Shown piece after piece: positions 21,986 to 31,215 of a DNA stretch of 45,800 nucleotides; the stretch's first letter is position 1; each line of letters starts with the position of its first letter. Under the pieces are notes generated by a model that had not been told where the DNA came from, did no database searches, and worked only from the letters and a program-made list of their open reading frames with translations. This stretch comes from a candidate division Zixibacteria bacterium RBG_16_53_22 (GTDB taxonomy: Bacteria; Zixibacteria; MSB-5A5; UBA10806): NCBI GenBank assembly GCA_001775395.1, contig MEWP01000016.1, forward strand, positions 1 to 45,800. Reading direction: 5' to 3'. Both the position numbers and the translations under genes were made by a program.

Positions 21986-22013
21986 AGGGGAGCTTGTACA
22001 GGCCCCTCTTTTT
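21986..22013 (+). terminator. terminator before the 22027 gene
   Basis: A short stem AGGGG (21986-21990) / CCCCT (22003-22007) followed by TCTTTTT-like sequence to 22013. The ribosome site of the next gene begins immediately after, so partial termination that steps down expression of downstream genes is likely. Confidence 0.55.
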
Positions 22014-22026
22014 AAGGAGAAGTGAA

Positions 22027-22395
22027 ATGAGTCTCACACCAGCAGCAGACGATCCGAACCGCAAGGTAGAATTGCAGCGGAAGAAACAGAATCAAGAAGC
22101 GTATGACGGCAATGCGCAAGACCCGACTCCGACTGCTGCGCAGCTAACCTTTCAAGGTAGCGGCTTGGTAGCAGATGCAGAACACGTGACACAAGAAGAT
22201 GGCGCTGAGGAGCCGCAGTCAGGAACCGACTGGACAGATTACCTAGTGCAGTCTGTCGGCGATCTGGTCCCTCAGTTGTCCGACCTGGATGACACACAGC
22301 TCGAAGAAATGCGCGAAGCAGAACTAGCTGGCAAGGCGCGGGTTACCTTGCTGACCGCAATCGAAGAAGAACTTACTCAACGTCAAGGAGCGTAA
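22027..22395 (+). CDS. hypothetical acidic protein after the capsid gene
   Basis: The protein has 122 residues, with ATG 22027 behind AAGGAGA at 22014-22020. It is acidic, with a hydrophilic first half (Gln, Asn, Asp) and a C-terminal helical region (DLDDTQLEEMREAELAGKARVTLL) resembling the small helical motifs near head-completion proteins. No family is named. It lies between capsid and the giant glycosyltransferase gene. Confidence 0.6.
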   Translation: MSLTPAADDPNRKVELQRKKQNQEAYDGNAQDPTPTAAQLTFQGSGLVADAEHVTQEDGAEEPQSGTDWTDYLVQSVGDLVPQLSDLDDTQLEEMREAELAGKARVTLLTAIEEELTQRQGA

Positions 22396-22396
22396 A

Positions 22397-25345
22397 ATGT
22401 ATCTCGTCATGCACTGCGGTGGTCTTTCATTTAACGGGGACACAATAAAAACCAAGTCCCTTGGTGGCAGCGAGAGTGCTGCCTATTACATGGCGCGCGA
22501 ACTCGCGAAGCTGGGGCACAGCGTCACGCTGTTCACCGAAGCGCAAGAGACCGGCACCTTCGACGGCGTGAAGTACGAGTGGATGGGCAACGTCAGCAAC
22601 GACACCCCGCTCGGCGACCGCTTCACCTTCTACGCGGAGAACACCCCGCACGACGTCTGTATCATCCAACGGCACCCGCGCGCCTTCGAACGCAAATGGG
22701 CGAGCAAGATCAATCTATGGTGGCTGCACGACCTCGCTACATACCACAATAAAGACCTCGCGGTCGGCCATATGTGGAATGTGGACAAGGTGCTCTGCGT
22801 TTCTGAATATCACAAGGCGCAGGTGGTGAAGGTCTACGGACTGCCCGCTGACATCATCGCCGTGGTGCGTAATGCCATAGACATGGCGACGTATGCCATA
22901 GAGCCGATGGTGCTGCAAGACAAGGTAGTTTCTACTAAGCGCGAGCTGGAGGAAGGCACCATTGTCACGCTTCCGGCCACCTACCATCTGTTTTACTCTT
23001 CACGCCCTGAGCGCGGTTTAATCAACCTCGTAAAGCCGGACGGCATCATGGAGCGTCTCAAGAACAAGAACGTCCACTTGCATGTGTGCGGCTATGAGAA
23101 CACCACGCCGCAGATGGAGGCAGAGTATCGCTATCTGTGGGCGCGTTGCGCGGAGCTGCCGAACGTGATGAACCATGGTGCGCTATCCAAGCAAGACCTC
23201 GCGGCATTGCAGAATGCTTGTGATGCATGGGTGTACCCTACCGAGTTTGAGGAGGCCTCCTGTATCACGGCTATGGAAGCGATGGCTGCGGGGTGTGTCA
23301 TCATTGCCAGCGACCTTGCGGCATTGCCCGAGACCTGCGCCGGTGACGAGGACACCGTGCTGATTCCGCTCAAGGATGGCAAGGTGGATATTGACAAGTT
23401 CATCGCCAGCATCCTGGAACCCACTATCGTGGCCAGTAGCCGGCAACGTTACTCGTGGCGGGCGTCAGCAGAATCTCTGCTAGACGAAGTGCAGGGCATC
23501 TTCGCATCAGCGCAGCCCTCCTCGCTGGCACACCATTTCCTTCGCCATTCGGACATCAAGGCGTTCGAGAGTTTGAAGCTCTCCCCTGATGTGTCGGCAT
23601 TCGTCACCGAACTGCTGACCGAGTACAACGTCGCCTATCGCTTCTACCGCGAGGGCACCTACGAGCAGCAGTACAAGGAAGTCTATCAGTACGAAGAAGA
23701 TCGTGGCGTACATTACGGTCCGGAGGATGTCACCGGCACATCACGCTACCAGTGCGTCGCGAACAAGGTAGGTGAACTGCCCGCTGGAAGTCGAGTGTTA
23801 GATTATGGCTGCGCGCACGGACACTACGTCGTGATGCTCGCGAAACAATTCCCGCATCTGGTCTTCGTAGGTGCTGACATCGCACAGAGCAATCTTGATA
23901 AGGCTGCGAAGTGGGCAGCGGACGAGGGGTTGACCAACATCGACTTCTTGAAGGTGGATGGGACACTCGCTGCAATCAGGGATGCGTGCCCGCTATCTGA
24001 TTTCATCATTGCAGCGGAAGTGATAGAGCATGTCGGTGACTCGCAGGGGTATGTAGACACACTCGCTGATTGCCTGCGCAACGCTCAGAGCAAGATGGTT
24101 ATTACCACGCCGTATGGTCCGTGGGAAGCTCAAGGGTATCGCGAGCAGGGTTATCGTCGCGCGCACCTGCATCATTTTGAGCGTGCTGACCTGCAAGAGA
24201 TGCTAGGGCACCATCCCGATTACAAGGTGGTCGCGGCACCGAGCGGCCAGTCCAGATTTCACGCACCGCTGGGCAGTTACATCGTCTCGTTCAGCAAGCC
24301 GACCGAACCGAGCCGCGCGATCAACTACACGCGCAAGGTGATGCAGACCATGCCCGACCAGACGGTATCGTGTTGCATGATTGTGAAGGATGCGGAGCAG
24401 GATATAGTGCGCTGCCTGCGCTCCGTGCTGCCCTTCGTGCAGGAGGTGGTAGTTGGGGTTGACCGCGCCACCCGCGACGCCACCCTGGAACTCCTACGTA
24501 TCCTCGAACGCACTAACCTGCTGGTGGCTTTCCGCATTATTGACCTGGAGCCAGTACAGGAGACCGGCTTCGCGGCAGCGCGCAACGCTACCCTGAGGTA
24601 CGCTTCATGCGACTGGATTCTGTGGATTGACTCGGACGAGGTCCTAAGCAACGCGGAGCATCCGACCAGCCGACTATTGCGTAATTCCATGTATAACGGC
24701 TTCGCGGTGAGACAGCATCATTTCAGCACTGACCCTGTAGGCATCATCAAGGTGGACATGCCCTGCCGTCTGTTCCGCAATCGCAAGGGTATTCAGTTCT
24801 TCGGCGCGGTACACGAGCATCCTGAACTGAAGCTGAACGAGGGGCTCGGTCCGGTATCGCTGATGAGCGGTATGGAGATCGTGCACCACGGCTACGCCAA
24901 CGAGCAGGTGCGGCGCAAGCGATTTGACCGCAATCTGCCGCTGCTGAAGCGCGACCGCGAAGAATTACCAGAGCGTCTATTGGGCAAGTTCCTGTGGCTC
25001 CGCGATCTGGCGCAGCTCACGCAGTACGAGCTTGAGGACAACTGCCTGGACAGGGATGCACTGCCCCAGCGCATCGAGGAAGGCATCAATCTCTGGCTCG
25101 AACTGCTGGCGGCCAAGAACTACCGCATCATACTGGATGCGCTACCCTACTATTCGCAGCTCGCGATCATCAAGGGCGGTGGGGTAGACTTCAGCTTTGT
25201 GGTCAACGCGAACTGGATGGGTGAGGCAAAGCTGGAAGGAGTGCCGAAAGTGGAAGGTTACTTCGCGGACAAGGCGCACGCATTCGCGCTGATGAATGGT
25301 CTGGCGGAAGATAAGTTGCTGGAACTGGACAGGAGGTATCTATGA
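22397..25345 (+). CDS. three-domain glycosyltransferase (GT4)-methyltransferase-glycosyltransferase (GT2)
   Basis: The protein has 982 residues. Domain 1 (about 1-370) is a GT-B, GT4-type glycosyltransferase: LGGSESAAYYMARELAKLGH near 22, and EFEEASCITAMEAMAAGCV (about 283) forms the donor-site E-x7-E helix. Domain 2 (about 455-620) is a SAM-dependent methyltransferase, VLDYGCAHGHY at about 467 being motif I. Domain 3 (about 655-850) is a GT2-type transferase with CCMIVKDAEQDI and WIDSDEVL (the DXD region, about 743). It lies inside the morphogenesis module, coupled to connector genes by 4-nt overlap. It probably decorates virion proteins or host glycans; the target is unknown. Confidence 0.88.
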   Translation: MYLVMHCGGLSFNGDTIKTKSLGGSESAAYYMARELAKLGHSVTLFTEAQETGTFDGVKYEWMGNVSNDTPLGDRFTFYAENTPHDVCIIQRHPRAFERKWASKINLWWLHDLATYHNKDLAVGHMWNVDKVLCVSEYHKAQVVKVYGLPADIIAVVRNAIDMATYAIEPMVLQDKVVSTKRELEEGTIVTLPATYHLFYSSRPERGLINLVKPDGIMERLKNKNVHLHVCGYENTTPQMEAEYRYLWARCAELPNVMNHGALSKQDLAALQNACDAWVYPTEFEEASCITAMEAMAAGCVIIASDLAALPETCAGDEDTVLIPLKDGKVDIDKFIASILEPTIVASSRQRYSWRASAESLLDEVQGIFASAQPSSLAHHFLRHSDIKAFESLKLSPDVSAFVTELLTEYNVAYRFYREGTYEQQYKEVYQYEEDRGVHYGPEDVTGTSRYQCVANKVGELPAGSRVLDYGCAHGHYVVMLAKQFPHLVFVGADIAQSNLDKAAKWAADEGLTNIDFLKVDGTLAAIRDACPLSDFIIAAEVIEHVGDSQGYVDTLADCLRNAQSKMVITTPYGPWEAQGYREQGYRRAHLHHFERADLQEMLGHHPDYKVVAAPSGQSRFHAPLGSYIVSFSKPTEPSRAINYTRKVMQTMPDQTVSCCMIVKDAEQDIVRCLRSVLPFVQEVVVGVDRATRDATLELLRILERTNLLVAFRIIDLEPVQETGFAAARNATLRYASCDWILWIDSDEVLSNAEHPTSRLLRNSMYNGFAVRQHHFSTDPVGIIKVDMPCRLFRNRKGIQFFGAVHEHPELKLNEGLGPVSLMSGMEIVHHGYANEQVRRKRFDRNLPLLKRDREELPERLLGKFLWLRDLAQLTQYELEDNCLDRDALPQRIEEGINLWLELLAAKNYRIILDALPYYSQLAIIKGGGVDFSFVVNANWMGEAKLEGVPKVEGYFADKAHAFALMNGLAEDKLLELDRRYL

Positions 25346-25809
25346 GCACTATCATCACATGGGTAGACGTGACCGCGCGCTATGCGGAGATGGACAAGCT
25401 GCCCAACGGCACCAGCCCGGAGGTACAGGCCAATCTTATCCTGATGGCGGAGGCATCGGTACATAGCCGCTTGGCATCGCGCTACGCCGTGCCGTTCAGC
25501 TCCAGCAACTACACTGCGCGCGACCTTGCCGTGGACACGCTGTATGTACAGGCGCAGCTCACGCGGCAGCCAGAGAAGGCGCAGGCGTTGCAGGAGTCCA
25601 TCGACGCGCGCATCACTGCGTTGGTGAATGGCCAAGCCAACATGATAGATGCGACTGGCGCAGCTGTAGCAACGATGGTCGGGGACACTATCTGGAGCAG
25701 CTCGGAGAATTACCCGCCGGTATTCGGCGTAGGTGACATCGCGAAAGCGGAGGTCAGCTCGGAGCAGCTGCTGGATGAAGCTACCACGCGCGGGGAGTTT
25801 ACTGTATGA
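25342..25809 (+). CDS. head-tail connector (Mu gp36 / DUF1320-like)
   Basis: The protein has 155 residues. The N-terminus WVDVTARYAEMDKL and the helical arrangement that follows (EASVHSRLASRYAVPF, then DLAVDTLYVQAQL) match the DUF1320/adaptor pattern of proteins that dock below the portal. The ribosome site is GGAGG at 25332-25336. It overlaps both neighbours by 4 nt. Function by family resemblance and position. Confidence 0.75.
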   Translation: MSTIITWVDVTARYAEMDKLPNGTSPEVQANLILMAEASVHSRLASRYAVPFSSSNYTARDLAVDTLYVQAQLTRQPEKAQALQESIDARITALVNGQANMIDATGAAVATMVGDTIWSSSENYPPVFGVGDIAKAEVSSEQLLDEATTRGEFTV

Positions 25810-26297
25810 CCGTCTCCGTTCAACTGAACCAGCCCGCAGTCGATGCGTTCAAGGCAGCTCTGAAAGCTGCGCGCGAAGGGTTGAAGAATGATGGCGTCGC
25901 AATGCGGCAGGTTGCTGTGTTTCTGGACTCGTGGGTGCAGCGCAACTTCAAGGGCAAGGGCAGCGGGGTCGGGGGGTGGGTACCGTTTACATATGGTGGC
26001 AGGTTATCGCTGAAGCGCAAAGCGACGGCTTATTCAAAAGAGGCGCGCCACTGGATCAATACGAATGCTGCATTACTCCAGGATACCGGAGCCTTGCGTC
26101 ATTCGTTCCTGCCGTTCATCCGCAAGGGGGTGGCGGGTATTGGCTCCGAGCTACCTTACTCCAAGCCGCATGACGAGGGTGACGACGAGCGCAACATACC
26201 GCAGCGGCGCATTTTACCAGAAGACCGCGAGGTCAGGGTGCAGGTCTTCGAGATACTGGACAACTTTGTACTATTAAAAACGAGGGGGCTGAAATGA
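25806..26297 (+). CDS. phage virion morphogenesis protein (Mu gpG-like)
   Basis: The protein has 163 residues, resembling the phage virion morphogenesis family needed for head-tail joining and tail assembly. It has a helical N-terminus, then the short pattern HWINTNAALLQDTGALRHSF and IPQRRILPEDREV, where a strand ends in R-x-(F/I)-L. It follows the connector and precedes the tail terminator candidate in the standard order. No catalytic role is expected. Confidence 0.8.
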   Translation: MTVSVQLNQPAVDAFKAALKAAREGLKNDGVAMRQVAVFLDSWVQRNFKGKGSGVGGWVPFTYGGRLSLKRKATAYSKEARHWINTNAALLQDTGALRHSFLPFIRKGVAGIGSELPYSKPHDEGDDERNIPQRRILPEDREVRVQVFEILDNFVLLKTRGLK

Positions 26298-26743
26298 TCG
26301 ATGTAAGCACGCTGACTATTGCCCTACATGACAAGCTCATAGACAGCACGGCACTCGACTTGCTACGCTGCGAGCGCGAGCGTAGCGTGCGCATCAACTT
26401 CGACCCCGCGCGCTGTCCGTGGGTCGGGGTATATCCGGGCACGGTGGAGACCAACCCGCGTACGGCAGCGGGCAGTAAGTCGTGGACGGAGCCGGTGGAA
26501 TTGCAAGTAGTCGCGCAGACGGCTTCTTTTGGAAGCGACGGTGCGGACGCAAGTGATGCGCTGGAGGGTTTGCTTAAAGCTATCATGGATGTCATGAACG
26601 AAGACCTGACGCTTGGCATCACAGGTGCGCGGGTCGTCAAGTTCCGGCGCGAGTATCGGTATGTGCAGTTCGACGATGATGGTCAAGGTGACTTGTTTAT
26701 GCCGCAGGCAGTCATCACAATAAGTTTAGAAGTGCGGTCGTAA
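26294..26743 (+). CDS. tail terminator / tail completion-like protein
   Basis: The protein has 149 residues with an alpha/beta layout: helix (LTIALHDKLIDS), strands with a WVGVYPGTVE turn, then helix LEGLLKAIMDVMNE and final strands. Proteins of this size and layout directly before the tail tube gene are usually tail terminators that close the tube and join it to the head. Assignment is from position and size; no unique motif. Confidence 0.55.
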   Translation: MIDVSTLTIALHDKLIDSTALDLLRCERERSVRINFDPARCPWVGVYPGTVETNPRTAAGSKSWTEPVELQVVAQTASFGSDGADASDALEGLLKAIMDVMNEDLTLGITGARVVKFRREYRYVQFDDDGQGDLFMPQAVITISLEVRS

Positions 26744-26762
26744 CCACAACCTAGGAGGCTGT

Positions 26763-26930
26763 ATGAAGTACTATTGGAGCAGCGAAAGTGGCATGGTACC
26801 TAACATAGGTCACTTTGAAAAGGGTGATGAGGTGTCAGCCGACATCGCTCAGAAATTGCGGGATGCTGGCTATACCATTCGCACGGACGAAAAGTCCGAA
26901 AAGAAGATTACTAAAGGAGAAGAATTATGA
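26763..26930 (+). CDS. small hypothetical protein before the tail tube gene
   Basis: A 55-residue frame with AGGAGG at 26753-26758 before ATG 26763, ending in an ATGA overlap with the tail tube gene. The protein is hydrophilic with an aromatic start (KYYWSS) and charged ends. The FEKGDEVSADIAQKLRDAGY stretch resembles small phage proteins that occur just before tail tube genes, but function is unknown. The overlap and ribosome site support expression. Confidence 0.6.
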   Translation: MKYYWSSESGMVPNIGHFEKGDEVSADIAQKLRDAGYTIRTDEKSEKKITKGEEL

Positions 26931-27892
26931 GCTACGGAATGGATGCAAGAATCGGGATCAGTTTCCAGAACAGCTACGGAACGGCGAATACCGCTTCGAT
27001 GCACTGGCTGGAGCCAGTCAGTGAGTCAGTGGTTTTGAACAAGGCGCAAAATACTCAGAAGGGTGTGCGCGGCATCTACGATAAGGGTCAACTGTACGAA
27101 GGAGTGAATACCATCGCAGGGGACATTGTCATAGAAGCCCGCGCAAACTCGCTGGGTGTATTATTGACATCTGTGTGCAACTCACCGACGACTGTGACCA
27201 GCGCCGCGCTGTATACGCACACATTCAAGCCGCGCGCCGCAGATCACAGTCTGCCAAGTGCAGAGCGCCCATTCACCTATCATAAATTCCTTGGAGACAC
27301 CGGGTCAGCGCAGCAGTACAGTGATATGAATGGCACTGCACTGGAGTTATCCATCAACAATGGTGAATTGATGACAGCAAGGTTGAATATGGTAGGTGGT
27401 TCATTTGATCGCTCCGCAGCTATCGCAGCAACCTACGGTACGACAGAGCCATTGGACTGGTCTATCAGTTCCATGTCGTTTGCTGGCGTCGGCGTATCTA
27501 ACCTTCGCCAATTCACACTCACCCAGGACAATATGCTGGAAGTCCAGCACGTCATTGATACCGATAAATTTCCGGCGCGTATCAAGCGAACTGATATGCG
27601 CAGCATCAATGTGGCCGGTACGATATTATTTGACGATCAAGCACAGGCGGATATATTCCTTGCGCAAACTACGCAAGCTGTCAAGCTGTACATGCGAGGC
27701 AACACTGCTGTGCAATCTGGATACTATGATGCGTTGCTGGTGGATATTCCAGCGTTGCGTTATACGGAGTTCCCGCTTGTGATAGGAGGACCCGGCCAAG
27801 TAGAGGTCAGCTTCAAGGCAGAGGCAACCTACCATCCGTCTTCGGCAACCGCGATTGCTTACGTACTCGCCTGCGGAAAGGCTGGGTTCTAA
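26927..27892 (+). CDS. major tail tube protein
   Basis: The 321-residue protein is strand-rich, with Thr, Ala, Ser and Gly. It follows the connector genes and precedes the tail chaperone frameshift pair, which is the canonical place for the tube protein. Segments such as GIYDKGQLYEGVNTIAGDIVIEARANSLG and the paired halves suggest two tube-like beta domains, consistent with a long siphovirus tail tube subunit. AAAGGAG at 26913-26919 gives strong translation, as needed for an abundant protein. Confidence 0.8.
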   Translation: MSYGMDARIGISFQNSYGTANTASMHWLEPVSESVVLNKAQNTQKGVRGIYDKGQLYEGVNTIAGDIVIEARANSLGVLLTSVCNSPTTVTSAALYTHTFKPRAADHSLPSAERPFTYHKFLGDTGSAQQYSDMNGTALELSINNGELMTARLNMVGGSFDRSAAIAATYGTTEPLDWSISSMSFAGVGVSNLRQFTLTQDNMLEVQHVIDTDKFPARIKRTDMRSINVAGTILFDDQAQADIFLAQTTQAVKLYMRGNTAVQSGYYDALLVDIPALRYTEFPLVIGGPGQVEVSFKAEATYHPSSATAIAYVLACGKAGF

Positions 27893-27894
27893 TC

Positions 27895-28251
27895 ATGGGA
27901 AATTGGACGAGCAACGTAATTCTTGAGCCGATTGAATTTGACGGCGACAGTATCGTGTTTACCTGTGGTCGATTGACTGTGGAGGATATGCTGGCGCTGT
28001 CAAAATTCTTTGATCAAGAAAAGGGCGTGTTGCGCTTTGACGATCAACTCCAGGCGCTGAATACCGCGCAGGGCTTGATTGGTAAGTACGTTAGGCGGAT
28101 CGACGGAATGCGAATGCCGGATGGTGCGTCAATTACTGTCGAGCAGTTCTCTGAAGTAGCGCGTGAATTCTATTTTGTGCCACTGCTCGGCGAGTTATTG
28201 GCAAATCTAGTAACGATCAGCACGGTAGGCAAATCGGAAAAAAACTCATAA
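27895..28251 (+). CDS. tail assembly chaperone, short product
   Basis: The protein has 118 residues, acidic and helical, and starts 2 nt after the tube gene. It occupies the position of lambda gpG, which chaperones tape measure and tube assembly. Its last codons contain the slippery sequence A AAA AAC at 28239-28245 in the correct frame, followed by TCA TAA. The short product ends at TAA 28249-28251; a minority of ribosomes should shift to make the longer fusion. Confidence 0.85.
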   Translation: MGNWTSNVILEPIEFDGDSIVFTCGRLTVEDMLALSKFFDQEKGVLRFDDQLQALNTAQGLIGKYVRRIDGMRMPDGASITVEQFSEVAREFYFVPLLGELLANLVTISTVGKSEKNS

Positions 28252-28490
28252 CCGCCTTTGCAAAGATGCTGCGCGGTGTGGTTCGTGCAGAGGCGGTTGT
28301 AATTGGGAACATCGAGGCAGCACAATGGATGCTGGTCTACAGTGACACACATGATGGTAATGGGCGTATCGAATGGCCGGATGGCGGATGTTATCTTCAA
28401 CAAGTCGCCTTCGTGCCCGAGATATTTAGACTCGCAGCACGGGAGATCAGGCAATATCAGCAGGAACTTGCGAATAGGAAAAAGCGATGA
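27895..28490 (+). CDS. tail assembly chaperone, -1 frameshift fusion (G-GT type)
   Basis: Reading 27895-28245 in frame 0 and then from 28245 in the -1 frame gives a 198-residue fusion: 117 residues of the short product plus 81 from the open frame that ends at 28490. The junction is the slippery heptamer A AAA AAC (28239-28245). The downstream frame has no stop between the slip site and its end, encodes a well-formed domain (QWMLVYSDTHD, VAFVPEIFRLAAREIRQYQQEL), and has no convincing ribosome site at its ATG 28266. The segments are 27895-28245 and 28245-28490. Confidence 0.8.
28239..28245 (+). other. programmed -1 ribosomal frameshift site
   Basis: The heptamer A AAA AAC in the frame of the chaperone gene, six bases before its stop codon. 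Simultaneous slippage of the two A/P-site tRNAs moves ribosomes into the 28245-28490 frame. Confidence 0.8.
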
Positions 28491-30862
28491 ACGTCATTGA
28501 GTTTTCGATTAAGGCGCTGGACAATTTTAGCGCCAACATGGACAAGTTCCATAGAGGCTTGACTAAGACTGAGAAGGCGTTCGCGGCGCTCGGTCTCACC
28601 GCTGCGGCATACGCTGCTGTGCGCTCCGTCAAGGCATCGCTGGATAATGCGGAGGCGATGGGTGTCGCCGCACAGAAAGCCAACATGGCGACGGAGCAGT
28701 TCTCTGCACTGGCGTGGGCTGCGAAGATGTCGAACGTGGAGCAGGGTTCGCTGACCACCGGACTGAAGCTGCTAGGGCGCGCGCTCGCGGAGGGGGACGC
28801 CACCCCTGCCGGTAAGGCGCTAGGATTCTTGGGCGTTTCCGCGACTGATGCGAATGGCAGGCTCCGCCCAACTATTGACGTCTTGATGGATGTAGCAGAT
28901 GGCTTCAAGAATGCGAAGGACGATGCTAACAAGACCAAGACTGCGATGGAGCTGTTCGGGCGCAGCGGCGTGGACATGGTGCCTATGCTGAATCAAGGTA
29001 GCGAGGCTATCAGGGAGATGATGGAAGATGCCAAGAAGCTGGGAATTGTCATTTCCGATGACTTTGCAGCCTCGGCGAATCAGGTCAACGATAACCTCGA
29101 TACTCTTGCACAGGTTATCAAAGGCTCGGTCAACGTCGCAATGGCACAGGTGTCACCAGTCATTGAGCAGATCACCGGCCAATTCATACAGTTTGCCACT
29201 GAAGGCGATAATGTTGCGAAGGTTGGTGAATCAATCGCTGCTGGGTTGCGCGTAGTAATGACTGCGGTTGTCGGCGTATCTGGAGCATTCAAAACGATGG
29301 GCGAGTGGCTGGGTGGTGTATTCGCAGCACTCGCCGCCGCCGCTAGTGGTAATTTCAAAGAAGCATTCAACATCTTAAAGATCACGGTCGCGGATGCTGA
29401 AAAGAACGTAACGGTCGTTGCTAAGAATATAGCGGATGTCTGGGATAAAGGTGCACAAAGCGTAGCAGGGTCGGAAGCCAAGAAGATGACCGCCTTGCGC
29501 AAGGCGGCGGCATCGCTGAAAAACGTAGAGCATGAGACGAAGGCTGCGAAGGAGGCGCAAGAGGCATACGCAGAGACTTACAAGCAACTCACCGACTTAC
29601 TCAAGGCTGCGCAGACACCTGAAGAAGCACACATTGCGCGACTTGAAGCGATCACAGACTTACAGAAAAAACTGGGAGGCACCTCTAAGGAGTTGACTGC
29701 CGCTATCGCGCGCGAGAATGAAGAATGGGAACACACCGAGCTTTCGACGCAGAGATACAAGGACAGCGTGACGGGCGTGATGGCCACGACGACCCGTCTC
29801 ATCAAGGATGATCTGAAGCAAGTAGGTAATGCGACCTACCAGATGTCGGTGGCGCTCAAGTCCGCGTTCAAGACTCTGTCAAAGGGTATCGGGGACTCAA
29901 TAGGTGATGCTATCGTGAACGGTAGCAGCCTTCAGGATTCGATGGAATCGATTGGGAAGAACATCGCTGTCAGTCTTATATCCGCATTCGTGCAGGCGCA
30001 GATCGCGGGCGTGGTCGCGGGCACGGCGGTCAATACGGCGTGGCTTCCGTGGGCTGCTGCGATCATCGTGCTGAAACTGCTCCTGGATGAGTTCGGGCCG
30101 ATAGTCATCGCATTAGGTGCGGTTGCCGTCGCTGTCGGCCTTGCGGTATCCGCTGCGTGGGCAATCCCGGGAGCGGTGATTCTCGTGATCATAGCTGCTG
30201 TATTAATCCTTAAGAAACTGTTTGAAGAGTTCGGCATACTTGGCGTGATATTCGCGCCACTAATTGCGACCTTCTACGTCTTAAAAGCGGTGGTAGAGTT
30301 GGTCAGCGATGCTGTCAAATCGCTCTTCAGTACCGATGGTGGTATATTCTCGTCAATGCTGGATGGTGTGCTTTCAGCATTCCGTGCGATACTGGACGTC
30401 ATCCGTGCGATAGTTGATGCTGCGAAGAACATAATCGGCGGAGGCGGTGGCATTATCGGGAATATACTTGGAGGTGCCGGGAACCTAATCGGCGGGGCGG
30501 TCAGCAGCATCGGTAGTATGCTCGGTTTCGCAGGGGGTGGATTCACAGGCTACGGCTCACGCAGTGGTGGGTTGGATGGGCAAGGTGGCTTCTTGGCAAT
30601 GCTACACCCCCAAGAGACTGTGATTGACCATGTGCTGGATAGCGAAGGCACCACCCGAGGCAGTACAGGAGCAGGAGGCACACAAGGTCTGTCTATCCAG
30701 AGCGTAACTATTCACGTACTTGAGAATGCCATCAATGTGGATGCTTTTGCACACATGGATAAAATGCAACTGCGCGCTGCGCTTGGGCAACCTATTATTG
30801 ATGCGCTGAATGAAATGACTTCGATCGGTGTCCGACCTAACTTTGCAACGGAGAATAGATAA
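28487..30862 (+). CDS. tail tape measure protein
   Basis: The protein has 791 residues. The N-terminus has long helices typical of tape measure proteins (KALDNFSANMDKFHRGL; EKAFAALGLTAAAYAAVRSV). The middle holds several hydrophobic segments (about 510-620), and the C-terminal Gly-rich stretch GGGGGIIGNILGGAGNLIGG precedes a final mixed domain with a conserved-looking HPQETVIDH. Its length sets the tail length; at about 1.5 Å per residue, 791 residues suggest a tail near 120 nm. It directly follows the chaperone pair. Confidence 0.92.
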   Translation: MNVIEFSIKALDNFSANMDKFHRGLTKTEKAFAALGLTAAAYAAVRSVKASLDNAEAMGVAAQKANMATEQFSALAWAAKMSNVEQGSLTTGLKLLGRALAEGDATPAGKALGFLGVSATDANGRLRPTIDVLMDVADGFKNAKDDANKTKTAMELFGRSGVDMVPMLNQGSEAIREMMEDAKKLGIVISDDFAASANQVNDNLDTLAQVIKGSVNVAMAQVSPVIEQITGQFIQFATEGDNVAKVGESIAAGLRVVMTAVVGVSGAFKTMGEWLGGVFAALAAAASGNFKEAFNILKITVADAEKNVTVVAKNIADVWDKGAQSVAGSEAKKMTALRKAAASLKNVEHETKAAKEAQEAYAETYKQLTDLLKAAQTPEEAHIARLEAITDLQKKLGGTSKELTAAIARENEEWEHTELSTQRYKDSVTGVMATTTRLIKDDLKQVGNATYQMSVALKSAFKTLSKGIGDSIGDAIVNGSSLQDSMESIGKNIAVSLISAFVQAQIAGVVAGTAVNTAWLPWAAAIIVLKLLLDEFGPIVIALGAVAVAVGLAVSAAWAIPGAVILVIIAAVLILKKLFEEFGILGVIFAPLIATFYVLKAVVELVSDAVKSLFSTDGGIFSSMLDGVLSAFRAILDVIRAIVDAAKNIIGGGGGIIGNILGGAGNLIGGAVSSIGSMLGFAGGGFTGYGSRSGGLDGQGGFLAMLHPQETVIDHVLDSEGTTRGSTGAGGTQGLSIQSVTIHVLENAINVDAFAHMDKMQLRAALGQPIIDALNEMTSIGVRPNFATENR

Positions 30863-31215
30863 TGCCAAGCTACGCGCTTTCGGATGGTGTTAATGTAGTT
30901 AACATGGAACCTGACTACGACCTGGTGACGTCTGCGCGCAAAGTGCAGACAATGCACCGCACGCGATCTGGCGCTGCATACCTATACAAATGGGGGCGGT
31001 TCGATCATGTTGCGTTCGGTGTTACCTATCTGTCTTCCGCCGATATGTGCCGCGTCAATTCTTGGTGGGGGGCTAACACGCCAGTCGTGTTGTACGATCT
31101 GAATAGTGTCGCAGTAGTGAGTGGCTATCTAATAAACGCATCGACGCCGGTTGACCGGATGATAAAGCCGTACACGGACTTATTCATGGGTTTGATAGAA
31201 TTGGAGAGTTTCTAA
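30862..31215 (+). CDS. minor tail protein after the tape measure
   Basis: The 117-residue beta-rich protein has an aromatic core (GAAYLYKWGRFDHVAFGVTYLSS; VNSWWGANTPVVLYD). It resembles the small, strand-rich tail-tip or distal tail proteins that follow tape measure genes in siphophages. It overlaps the tape measure stop by one base. No exact family can be named. Confidence 0.65.
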   Translation: MPSYALSDGVNVVNMEPDYDLVTSARKVQTMHRTRSGAAYLYKWGRFDHVAFGVTYLSSADMCRVNSWWGANTPVVLYDLNSVAVVSGYLINASTPVDRMIKPYTDLFMGLIELESF

